A stretch of DNA of 64,000 nucleotides from an uncultured Clostridia bacterium (GTDB lineage Bacteria > Bacillota > Clostridia > Oscillospirales > Acutalibacteraceae), in NCBI GenBank assembly GCA_944385105.1, contig CALWVR010000027.1, positions 179,209 through 243,208 of the forward strand. The letters run 5' to 3'. The notes beneath the pieces are model-generated. The model was not told the DNA's origin and searched no databases. It saw only the letters and a program-made list of their open reading frames with translations. The translations under genes were made by a program, and so were the position numbers. How positions within the stretch are numbered: the first letter of the stretch is position 1; the number at the start of each line of letters is the position of its first letter. This document shows, piece after piece, positions 38,339-45,623 of this stretch.

Positions 38339-38623
38339 CTACTCTAAGGAAAATTTTTCATAAAAAATTTCCAATTTGCTGTTAATCGCTTCAAGTATAT
38401 GAAGCAAAGCATTTGCCTGTCTCCTTAAGGGAATAATTCGTCTTAAGTCGCCATCTTCCATAGCTTTTTGAAGTGCTTGTGTAACTTCCATATAGTTACT
38501 ATTTGCTTTCGATAACTCTGACAATAAATTAGATAGTTGCTGCGCTATTGGGTCAGAAGAAATTATACTATACATAGAGCCACTTGATATTTTGGCTAAG
38601 TCTTTTTCTTCAATTATTTCCAA
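38339..38623 (-). CDS. Small helical protein, function unknown
   Basis: 94 residues from a TTG with AAGGATG upstream. It is almost entirely helical, with heptad-like leucines over residues ~25-85 (LSNLLSELSKANSNYMEV and QANALLHILEAINSKLEI). No Cys, signal or membrane segment. It lies alone between the serine dehydratase genes and the Cys-rich gene. I recognise no family. Confidence 0.6.
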   Translation of the reverse strand: MEIIEEKDLAKISSGSMYSIISSDPIAQQLSNLLSELSKANSNYMEVTQALQKAMEDGDLRRIIPLRRQANALLHILEAINSKLEIFYEKFSLE

Positions 38624-38742
38624 TTTAACACATCCTTAAAAGTCATAGATTTGTAATAAATTATATTATATTAAAAAAAGGATGTCAATGGAAATTATAT
38701 ATTAACTGTATTTTTACTTTAAGTTAAATATGAAGTTAATTT

Positions 38743-39576
38743 TTAGCAGCAACATCCACCAGATTCATTGGTGTTTTCAGCAGATTTTGGTGGGAAAAAT
38801 TCATCTGTTGGGAATTCAAGTCTATTGAAAAGTTCGCATGGGTTATCAGAGGTTGTTATGCATTCTTTCTCTGGTATACAGAAATCGTATGCAGGGACTA
38901 GCATTTGAACGTTTCGTTCAAGTTGAACAATTGTAAATATGCCAATAGTAACATATACTCTATTTCCATTTGGGTCAAATAAGAATTCTCCCCCGTATTT
39001 TTTGCATATGCAATCCGGAATATGGCATGTAGGTTCGCAAGGACCCTTTTCACATGTTAGTTTAGCAGATAGTCCAATTGGTTCTGCAACCTGTACAGTA
39101 GCTTTTGGGAGATTCTTTAAAGGTGAAACAGATAGGTCAGGTTCATCATAACAAGTGCCTGAATTAAATATTTTTACCTTTCCTTCGCTACCAAATAATA
39201 TCACTTTTTTACTATACACTGATAAACCGCATACGCTTACAGGACATGCAGCAGGAGATAAAAATACGTCTAAATTTACTTCAAAGAAGAAAGTCATATC
39301 AACTGAATAAAACCCTTTGTTAAATGGAACAGGGTCAAGATCAACGTATACAGTTATAACACTAGCGTCTTTTATACGTACGTTACATGCTTGATCAATT
39401 ATATGTTGCCCAGCCTCAGTAAAGTATACTCTTAAATTTTCAAGACAGTCTTTATCAGCACAAGAGTCATATACTCGATATGCATCGATACATACTGCTT
39501 CTTTAAAACATCCTGAATTAGAATCGCTGTGGATTAGTGCTGTTGGACTTGTCTCTTGACAAAAGTTTTCTGCCAT
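38743..39576 (-). CDS. Large Cys-rich clostridial protein, possibly spore- or surface-associated
   Basis: 277 residues. ATG 39576 is preceded by GGAGG with 8-base spacing. About 22 Cys residues, ending in GGCCC. The N-terminal part (CFKEAVCIDAYRVYDSCADKDCL) looks conserved; a beta-rich middle follows (VITVYVDLDPVPFNKGFYSVDMTFFFEVN). The segment CEPTCHIPDCICKK parallels ATCHNICKC in the protein at 36067. No signal peptide. Many such proteins in clostridia are sporulation or envelope proteins; this is only a context-based guess. Confidence 0.6.
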   Translation of the reverse strand: MAENFCQETSPTALIHSDSNSGCFKEAVCIDAYRVYDSCADKDCLENLRVYFTEAGQHIIDQACNVRIKDASVITVYVDLDPVPFNKGFYSVDMTFFFEVNLDVFLSPAACPVSVCGLSVYSKKVILFGSEGKVKIFNSGTCYDEPDLSVSPLKNLPKATVQVAEPIGLSAKLTCEKGPCEPTCHIPDCICKKYGGEFLFDPNGNRVYVTIGIFTIVQLERNVQMLVPAYDFCIPEKECITTSDNPCELFNRLEFPTDEFFPPKSAENTNESGGCCC

Positions 39577-39931
39577 TATAAGTTCCTCCAATCAGAATAA
39601 TAAACAATATATTTAATACATATTACGTGGACTTAAAACTTATGTTACCTGTTTTTATAATAATGTACATATTGTAGAATTTTTGTAAAATAACTTTTTC
39701 TTGAAAATTAAGCTAGATATTGATAAAATATAAAATATAGTGAATTAAAATCACGAAATAGATTTATTATATTTTATTTATATGCTATGGGTTTATAAAT
39801 TTTTCCTTATAATTTTATAAATTATATTTAAAGATTCAAGTCCGGGTTATTGGCTGTATGTGATTATTAATATATGATTGGTCTAGTGGTTTTAAATTGT
39901 AATTTTATTAACTTTGATTGGGGAATTTATT
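39577..39931. other. AT-rich gap before the SIS-like gene, no gene seen
   Basis: About 355 bases upstream of two divergent genes. It must hold the promoters of the Cys-rich gene (minus) and of the 39932-42725 unit (plus). I cannot choose convincing hexamers, and I see no RNA gene. Confidence 0.35.
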
Positions 39932-40510
39932 ATGAGGCATAGCTTATTTGCGAATATAAATAAAGATGAGTTTAAGAAGAATTTAAGTGGATTATCTAAG
40001 CAAAAATCTTTATTTGTTAAAGAGTGTAGTAGTAATTTGTATGATATGCAAGGATTATGTGATATGACTGTTGTGATAAACGAAAAGAATATTGATAAAG
40101 TAGTTACTTTATTAGTAAGAACAAAAGTCATTATAATAGCTGACAAGATTTTTTTTGAGATGTGTAATGGGTATTGTGAAGTTTTGCGAAGCTATGGAAT
40201 TGATATATGTTGTTGCGATGTTAGTTTTAATGAATATAAAGAATATAAAGGTGGTACTATTATTATATTAAGGGAATCTATGACTAAGGCTAAAGAGAAA
40301 CAAATTTTATCAAATGCTAAAAGTAACGGTGCAAATTCAGTTGTTATAAGAAGCTTTACATCAGATAAAAGGAGTGACTTATTAGAATTGTTTTTTTTAA
40401 GTGGAAAAGATATGAATATAAATTTGTGCATAGATGCACTTTTTAACTGTATTATAATGGGAGTTGTTGCACATAAAATAAGGGACTTTGGAGAGATGAT
40501 TAATTGTTAA
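39932..40510 (+). CDS. SIS-domain-like protein, function unknown
   Basis: 192 residues from ATG 39932 behind GGGGAATTTATT. The region TLLVRTKVIIIADKIFFEM to VLRSYGIDI, and then GTIIILRESMTKAKEKQILSNAKSNGANSVVI, follows the alternating strand-helix pattern of SIS (sugar isomerase) domains as in RpiR-type regulators. The first helix lacks the usual Gly-Ser loop, so ligand binding is doubtful. No DNA-binding HTH is clear in the N-terminus. It overlaps the TOPRIM gene by 7 bases, so the two are coupled. Confidence 0.5.
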   Translation: MRHSLFANINKDEFKKNLSGLSKQKSLFVKECSSNLYDMQGLCDMTVVINEKNIDKVVTLLVRTKVIIIADKIFFEMCNGYCEVLRSYGIDICCCDVSFNEYKEYKGGTIIILRESMTKAKEKQILSNAKSNGANSVVIRSFTSDKRSDLLELFFLSGKDMNINLCIDALFNCIIMGVVAHKIRDFGEMINC

Positions 40511-41097
40511 ATGTGAATGAGGTTATTATAGTTGAGGGGAAGTACGATAGGATTAAAGTTTCTCAAATAGTAGATGGTTTAATAGTGGATGTAGGAGGCT
40601 TTTCTATATTTACTGATGAAAAAAAAATGAATTTTATTAAAGACATGACGAGAAAGTTTGGAATATTGATTTTAACTGATAGCGATTCAGCAGGATTTAT
40701 GATTAGAAATTATATAAATGGATGTTGCATAAGTAAAGGGATAGTAAAACATGCTTATATACCAGATATATATGGAAAAGAGAAAAGAAAGGTAAAAGCA
40801 TCAAAGGAGGGTAAACTTGGAGTAGAAGGAGTACCTAACAACGTACTAATAGATGTAATAAGCAATGCTGTACTAGCTACTGAGGATAATTTTAATAAGA
40901 ATATTAGAACCATAAGTAAGACAGATTTTTATAATGATGGATTATCTGGACAAGAGAATAGTGAGAGTAAAAGAAAAATGCTTTTAAAATATTTAAATTT
41001 ACCTGAACATTTATCTCAAAATGTATTGTTAAGAATTTTAAATAAGATTATTAGTTATGATGATTATTGTGATATAATAAATAAGTTAGAATTCTAA
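40504..41097 (+). CDS. TOPRIM domain protein, RNase M5-like (DUF4093)
   Basis: 197 residues from TTG, with GGAGAG 8 bases upstream and overlapping the previous stop. The TOPRIM core is NEVIIVEGKYDRIK with its catalytic Glu near the start and LILTDSDSAGFMIRNYI with its DxD acids, followed by GVEGVPNNVL, the RNase M5-like transition, and a C-terminal DUF4093-type domain. RNase M5 matures 5S rRNA, but true rnmV usually sits beside ksgA, which here it does not. So this may be a second, diverged TOPRIM nuclease. Confidence 0.75.
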   Translation: MLNVNEVIIVEGKYDRIKVSQIVDGLIVDVGGFSIFTDEKKMNFIKDMTRKFGILILTDSDSAGFMIRNYINGCCISKGIVKHAYIPDIYGKEKRKVKASKEGKLGVEGVPNNVLIDVISNAVLATEDNFNKNIRTISKTDFYNDGLSGQENSESKRKMLLKYLNLPEHLSQNVLLRILNKIISYDDYCDIINKLEF

Positions 41098-41129
41098 TAT
41101 TACCCTTGTTAAAAGTTGGAGGAGATTTA

Positions 41130-42725
41130 ATGAGCTGTCTAGATAATCTGTGTATGAATTGCATGAAGAATAAAGGTGACAATAAAGTTTGCCCATTTTG
41201 TGGTTATGACAACTTAGATAAGCAGCCTATTGATTGCTTAAAAAAGGGTACGGTCTTACAAGAAAAATATGTAGTAGGAAAAGTAGCTTATAGGAATGGC
41301 GAAAGTATATGTTACATAGGGTACAATATACGTCAAAAGGAAAAAATATATATAAAGGAGTATTTTCCTCTTGATATATGTACAAGAGATATAAATAACC
41401 TTAGGGTTATAATTAAAAAAGACCATGAAAATGATTTTAGCTTTTATATGGATGAGTTTTTAGTATATTTTAGAAACCTTGCAAAAATGAGAGACTTATA
41501 TGCTATAGAGTCTGTATATGATATATTTGGATGTAATTGTACTTCATATGCTATATGTGAGGCAATAGATGGTATAAAACTATCAAGACTAATAGAAAAA
41601 AATGAGAAGCCCATAGACTGGGAAATCGCAAAGACAATATTCATGCCGGTTTTAACTGCGCTTGATAAGTTAAGTAAAGCTAATATTTATCATTTGGGAA
41701 TAAGTCCGGAAACTCTTGTTATAGGCAAAGATGGGAGAATGTATATAACTAATTTTGCTGTGAACAGTGTTAGGCAATATGGGATCTTTTCTAATTGTGA
41801 ACTTTTTAAGGGTTGCGCGGCACCTGAGCAATATGTGAAAGATGATAAGCCATCAGAAAAGGCGGATATATATGGATTTTCAGCGTCATTGTTTTTTACT
41901 TTGGTAGGTGTATTTCCAAAACCAGGAAATGAAAGAAAAGAAGATGATAGGTTACTAATACCTATTAAGACGTTAAAAACAATTCCGCCTTACGTCGTTT
42001 CTGCAATTGCGAGAGGACTTAATATAAATGAAAAAGCAAGAACGCAAACTTTTGAAAAGCTTAGAGAGGAATTAACAGAAACGTCAGCCTTGCACATCTG
42101 TGAACAGGATGAAGATTTAATTAGAAGCTCAAATAAAGATAATAGAAAACTTACGAACTTTTTAGGAATAAGTGTAGCTTTTATAGTTTCATTTATTGCA
42201 TTAATAGTGTTATGGAATGCATATAGCAACTACAGTTACCTAGGCGCTGATGAAGTAAAGGAGAGTAGTATAAGCAATTTGCGTAGCGATGACGGTATGG
42301 AAGAAAAAATTAACGTACCGGATTTGACAAACATTAACTTTAATGATGCAAAAAGTTTAGGGGAAACTACCGGTAATTATAAGCTGTTATTATCTGAAAG
42401 GATTTTTAATGATGATGTAAAGGAAGGGTGCATAATATCACAAACTCCTAAAAGTGGAGAAAATATAAGTAAAGGTTCTAATATTATAGTAAGTATTAGT
42501 AAAGGACCTAAAATGCAAAAGCTACCTCAAATAGAAGGGCTTACTTTACCTGAGGCATCGTTTGCTTTGAGTAAGGCTGGACTTTTACCAGTAAAGGTAG
42601 AAGAATATAGTGATACAATATTGGAGGGAAGAGTGATAGGCTATAGTGGCCATAGCGTAGGAGACTTGCTTGAACATGGGGAAGAAGTAACAATAATTGT
42701 TAGTAAAGGGAAGAATAAAGATTAG
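41130..42725 (+). CDS. Membrane protein with zinc ribbon, pseudokinase-like domain and two PASTA repeats
   Basis: 531 residues from ATG 41130 behind GGAGGAG. The N-terminus has a zinc ribbon with C8, C11, C21, C24. Residues ~40-300 form a Ser/Thr kinase-like fold: the VAIK lysine is present (K76 in YIKEYF), but the catalytic loop reads HLG (188-190) instead of HRD and the magnesium loop NFA (208-210) instead of DFG. Both essential Asp residues are gone, so it is probably a pseudokinase. A single membrane helix (~340-365) and two PASTA repeats (~391-460 and 461-528) follow; PASTA domains bind muropeptides or lipid II. It probably senses cell wall material and signals by binding. The zinc ribbon and soluble neighbours suggest cytoplasmic partners. 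Confidence 0.85.
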   Translation: MSCLDNLCMNCMKNKGDNKVCPFCGYDNLDKQPIDCLKKGTVLQEKYVVGKVAYRNGESICYIGYNIRQKEKIYIKEYFPLDICTRDINNLRVIIKKDHENDFSFYMDEFLVYFRNLAKMRDLYAIESVYDIFGCNCTSYAICEAIDGIKLSRLIEKNEKPIDWEIAKTIFMPVLTALDKLSKANIYHLGISPETLVIGKDGRMYITNFAVNSVRQYGIFSNCELFKGCAAPEQYVKDDKPSEKADIYGFSASLFFTLVGVFPKPGNERKEDDRLLIPIKTLKTIPPYVVSAIARGLNINEKARTQTFEKLREELTETSALHICEQDEDLIRSSNKDNRKLTNFLGISVAFIVSFIALIVLWNAYSNYSYLGADEVKESSISNLRSDDGMEEKINVPDLTNINFNDAKSLGETTGNYKLLLSERIFNDDVKEGCIISQTPKSGENISKGSNIIVSISKGPKMQKLPQIEGLTLPEASFALSKAGLLPVKVEEYSDTILEGRVIGYSGHSVGDLLEHGEEVTIIVSKGKNKD

Positions 42726-42824
42726 ATATTTATTTTATTGAATAATTAACATATGTTTATATTTGTTCTTATAAATAATTTTATGATGCTAACAGTTTAA
42801 AATAGTCTATGTGATTGGGTGCTA

Positions 42825-42866
42825 TTTAAAAGCTAGCCACTCAAATTAGAGTGGCTAGCTTTTAAA
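42825..42866. terminator. Bidirectional terminator of the pseudokinase unit and the SASP gene
   Basis: 18-bp stem with arms starting TTTAAAAGCTAGCC and ending GGCTAGCTTTTAAA, loop of about 6 bases. Converging genes lie on both sides. Confidence 0.85.
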
Positions 42867-42875
42867 TAAAATAAT

Positions 42876-43067
42876 TTACTTAATATTTTGTTCGTACTGC
42901 TCTATCATCTTTTTTACCATCTGGCCACCAACAGAGCCAGCTTCACGAGCGGTAAGGTCTCCATTGTATCCTTCTTTCAAGTTTACGCCAACTTCATTGG
43001 CTGCTTCCATCTTAAATTTATCAAGAGCTTCACGTGCTTCAGGTACTACTACTGAATTTTTAGACAT
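42876..43067 (-). CDS. Alpha/beta-type small acid-soluble spore protein
   Basis: 63 residues, start with GGAG upstream. It has the SASP hallmarks: the germination-protease site around KFKMEAANEVGV, the central GVNLKEGYNGDLTAREAGSVGG and the C-terminal MVKKMIEQYEQ. These proteins coat spore DNA and protect it from UV and heat, and are digested by GPR at germination. It shows that the organism forms endospores. Its promoter should be of the sigma-G type, but I cannot place it with certainty. Confidence 0.95.
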   Translation of the reverse strand: MSKNSVVVPEAREALDKFKMEAANEVGVNLKEGYNGDLTAREAGSVGGQMVKKMIEQYEQNIK

Positions 43068-43173
43068 TTTCCTACACTCCTTTTAATAAATTTTTTGCGT
43101 TTGTGATAGTAGTTTATGACTAAAAGCAAATTTTATTATTGCCAAATTATTGTTGAGTTTATTACAATTATTA

Positions 43174-43719
43174 TTAAAATTCGAATCCGCTTTTTGTATT
43201 AAATTCAGATAGTATAAGGACGGCACATGTAACAAGTAGTGAATAGGGTTGAGTTTCTTTACTAAGTTTTACTGTGAAATCGTGAGGTTCAATTATTTTA
43301 GAATTAAATGCTTTAACATAACGTTGAAGACTTATAACAGCAGTATTATCATCTAAGCTAGCGATACTTAATGTATCTTTTGAGGATGTTCCACACGTTA
43401 TAGCAAGTTTATCGGTTCCTTTTAAAATGTGAGCAGCATTTAAATTATGAGAATCTAAAATAGGAATAAAATTATTAGGGATAAGCTTTTTATCAAATGG
43501 CAAAAATGATTTTTTAAAGATCAAAAATCCACTACATTTGTTTATGTTTGGAAACTTATTTAAATTGTATAATAGAAATTTTTGCTTTTCTGATTCAGGG
43601 TGAGATGATATACTATTTCCTATATGGCTATGGACCCCTCCATACTTTGACAAAGCTCTTATTAACGTTTCATTGATGCTATTGCTATTTCCATTTCCAT
43701 AAATGATAACATTGTACAT
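43174..43719 (-). CDS. Conserved-looking hypothetical protein
   Basis: 181 residues; GGTGA stands just before the ATG. It begins MYNVIIYGNGNSNSINETLIR, a nucleotide-binding-like opening, and contains ILKGTDKLAITCGTSSKDTLS and VISLQRYVKAF. The CGTSSKDT pattern looks like a small phosphate-binding loop of a Rossmann or Mur-ligase-like protein, but I cannot assign a family. No membrane segment or signal. Single gene. Confidence 0.55.
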   Translation of the reverse strand: MYNVIIYGNGNSNSINETLIRALSKYGGVHSHIGNSISSHPESEKQKFLLYNLNKFPNINKCSGFLIFKKSFLPFDKKLIPNNFIPILDSHNLNAAHILKGTDKLAITCGTSSKDTLSIASLDDNTAVISLQRYVKAFNSKIIEPHDFTVKLSKETQPYSLLVTCAVLILSEFNTKSGFEF

Positions 43720-43852
43720 AATTCACCGCTTTTCAAGAGATTTAATTCTTACTATTATTGCCGTATTATATATTTTTATACTAATTTGTATTTACAATAT
43801 AAACTTTATAATATAGAATGGATTTAAAGATTGTAACAAGGAGGAGATACTC

Positions 43853-44290
43853 ATAGAAGAAAAACTTGAAGATAATACTAAAAATGAAGAGTTAGAGGAC
43901 TATAGTATTAGAAATAGACTTAATAATGAAAAATTGCTTATAATTATTGCACTAATTCTTTGTGCAGGTGTTATTTTCTATAATGCATTTTTCATACCAA
44001 AAATTTCGATTCCATCCGTTGTTTATGTAGATTCAGATGAGCAGAGTCAAGAAAGTGAACAAGAAGAAAGGTCTGACGTAATTTCAAGTGGGTCAGAAAA
44101 AATAAATATTAATACTGCGACGAAGGAAGAGCTTTCTTCAAATTTGACAGGTATAGGAGATAAAATAGCTCAAAGAATTATAGACTATAGAGAAGAAAAT
44201 GGAGGTTTTTCTTCGATAGAAGATATTAAAAATGTTAGTGGGATAGGAGAAAAAATTTTTGAAAATATAAGAAATGATATTACTACATGA
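43853..44290 (+). CDS. Membrane-anchored ComEA-like helix-hairpin-helix protein, apparent AUA start
   Basis: About 145 residues if translation begins at ATA 43853, 6 bases after a strong GGAGGAG (43840-43846). No ATG, GTG, CTG or TTG lies in frame between the upstream stop (43814) and the TTG at 43934, which has no ribosome site and would begin inside the membrane helix. The N-terminal ~26 residues are acidic and cytoplasmic; a helix follows (LIIIALILCAGVIFYNAFF), then an acidic linker and two HhH motifs (ININTATKEEL, LTGIGDKIAQRII, VSGIGEKIFENI). ComEA binds DNA during uptake; the SLBB domain of long forms is absent. Convergent with rplL. Confidence 0.8.
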   Translation: MEEKLEDNTKNEELEDYSIRNRLNNEKLLIIIALILCAGVIFYNAFFIPKISIPSVVYVDSDEQSQESEQEERSDVISSGSEKININTATKEELSSNLTGIGDKIAQRIIDYREENGGFSSIEDIKNVSGIGEKIFENIRNDITT

Positions 44291-44293
44291 AAA

Positions 44294-44328
44294 AAGAGTG
44301 CTTTTATAGCACTCTTCTTTCTTTTTTA
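44294..44328. terminator. Bidirectional terminator of comEA-like gene and rplL
   Basis: AAGAGTGCT / AGCACTCTT stem with a 5-base loop and T/A-rich flanks on both strands. Confidence 0.8.
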
Positions 44329-44703
44329 CTTAACTTCTACTTCAGCACCAGCTTCTGTTAATTTAGCTTTTATTGCTTCTGCGTCTTCCTTAGAAGCTTT
44401 TTCTTTGATAGCTTTTGGTGCACTGTCTACTAATTCTTTAGCTTCTTTTAATCCAACACCAGTGATTTCTTTAACTGCCTTTATGACAGCTACCTTATTG
44501 CCACCAGCTGCTTTAAGAATTACGTCAAACTCTGTTTTTTCCTCAGCTTCCTCAGCACTATTAGCAGAAGGAGCAGCTGCAACTGCAACAGGAGCTGCTG
44601 CTGATACACCAAACTCTTCCTCAAGAGCTTTTACAAGCTCGCTTAACTCTAAAACTGTTAATGACTTTACATCCTCAATTAATTTTAATACTTTATCTGA
44701 CAT
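44326..44703 (-). CDS. rplL: 50S ribosomal protein L7/L12
   Basis: 125 residues, GGAGG before the ATG. N-terminal dimerisation domain ([17 protein letters not shown]), Ala-rich hinge, and the C-terminal domain with [24 protein letters not shown], which contacts elongation factors. It follows rplJ in the usual order. rpoB, normally next, is not downstream: a convergent comEA-like gene is there instead. Confidence 0.97.
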   Translation of the reverse strand: MSDKVLKLIEDVKSLTVLELSELVKALEEEFGVSAAAPVAVAAAPSANSAEEAEEKTEFDVILKAAGGNKVAVIKAVKEITGVGLKEAKELVDSAPKAIKEKASKEDAEAIKAKLTEAGAEVEVK

Positions 44704-44757
44704 AATTAATAACCTCCAAAAATTTATGTTTTCAAGTTAATTCTCTTTTTCAGTAAT

Positions 44758-45288
44758 TTATGCACTCTGTTTTTCTGCAATAGCGTTAAGCACAATCGCA
44801 AGGCTTCTGATTGTTCCATTGAGAACAGAAACAAATCCAGAAATTGGTGCATTGAATCCACCCAATGCTTTTGCAATAAGAACCTCTTTAGTTGGCAACT
44901 TAGCAAGCTCGTTAACTTCGCCTTCTGTGAGCACTTTGCCCTCAACGAAACCCGCTTTTGCCTTGAAGTATTTATTCTTATTAGCAAACTCACAGAGTAT
45001 TCTAGCTGCTGCTACATGGTCGTCTTTGCTTATAGCAATAGCTGTTGTTCCTTCAAGGATCTCATCTGGTAAACTAAGACCAGCTTCATCTACAGCTCTT
45101 CTTAAAAGAGTATTTTTAACTACAGTGTACTCAACACCTGACTCTCTTAAGTCTTTTCTAAGCTTTGTGTCATCAGCTACGTTAATACCCTTATAACTTA
45201 CAATTACACCGGCGCAAGAACCTTTAAGTTTTTCAGCAAGCTCAGTTACCATAGCCTTTTTTTGCTCTAAAATCTTTTCACTTGGCAA
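44758..45288 (-). CDS. rplJ: 50S ribosomal protein L10
   Basis: 176 residues from TTG behind GGAGGTG. EKLKGSCAGVIVSYKGI and LRKDLRESGVEYTVVKNTLL are the L10 core, and the C-terminal helix that binds L7/L12 dimers is present. It is controlled by an L10 leader just upstream (separate entry). The usual upstream partners rplK and rplA are absent. Confidence 0.97.
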   Translation of the reverse strand: MPSEKILEQKKAMVTELAEKLKGSCAGVIVSYKGINVADDTKLRKDLRESGVEYTVVKNTLLRRAVDEAGLSLPDEILEGTTAIAISKDDHVAAARILCEFANKNKYFKAKAGFVEGKVLTEGEVNELAKLPTKEVLIAKALGGFNAPISGFVSVLNGTIRSLAIVLNAIAEKQSA

Positions 45289-45299
45289 ATTAATTCACC

Positions 45300-45460
45300 T
45301 CCAAAAGGTAAAATTTATGGCACATAAAATATAAAAGCCCTTTCCACGTTACCGCAGAAAAGGCGAAATACACCAAATAAAAGTGCAAAACCGCTCTTAA
45401 CCTCGGTAGGCGTGAAAGACACATTATGCATAATATGCACCTACTGTCTTTGGAAAAACA
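45300..45460 (-). promoter_or_regulatory. Ribosomal protein L10 leader (autoregulatory)
   Basis: The untranslated region directly upstream of rplJ has the features of the L10 leader: the segment near 45410-45430 with CCTACCGAGG-like pairing, conserved loops, and the mRNA mimic of the L10-(L7/L12) binding site on 23S rRNA. I identify it by position and by the dense GC-richer pairing in an AT-rich genome; it should be confirmed with the RF00557 model. In this family, L10-L12 binding lowers expression. Confidence 0.7.
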
Positions 45461-45471
45461 GCTTTAATTAT

Positions 45472-45499
45472 ATTATCATAATAATACTACACTTGTCAA
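45472..45499 (-). promoter_or_regulatory. Sigma-A promoter of rplJ-rplL
   Basis: On the minus strand a perfect TTGACA (45494-45499) is followed, 16 bases on, by GATAAT (45472-45477, 5 of 6 matches). It lies just before the L10 leader, so rplJL have their own promoter. Confidence 0.75.
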
Positions 45500-45623
45500 C
45501 ACTTATTAGAAATAATTTTATACATATTAATTATATTTGAATATTGTGCTTAATTATGTTATAATAATTTAGTAATTAAGATTAATATAAGTTATTTTAT
45601 TTAGTGAAGGGAAGTTATACATT

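Noticed and set aside
40504-41097. Calling the TOPRIM gene rnmV outright
   Set aside because: It is similar to RNase M5 but not next to ksgA, and its C-terminal region is of the DUF4093 type; a separate rnmV may exist elsewhere.
42876-43150. A sigma-G promoter for the spore protein gene
   Set aside because: A CATAAACTA-like -10 can be seen on the minus strand but the -35 match is poor, so I do not list it as a feature.
43934-44290. TTG 43934 as the start of the ComEA-like gene
   Set aside because: It has no ribosome site and begins inside the membrane helix, while a perfect site stands before ATA 43853 in the same frame.
44405-45196. Open frames antisense to rplL and rplJ
   Set aside because: Both ribosomal genes are certain; the antisense frames come from codon bias and have no ribosome sites.
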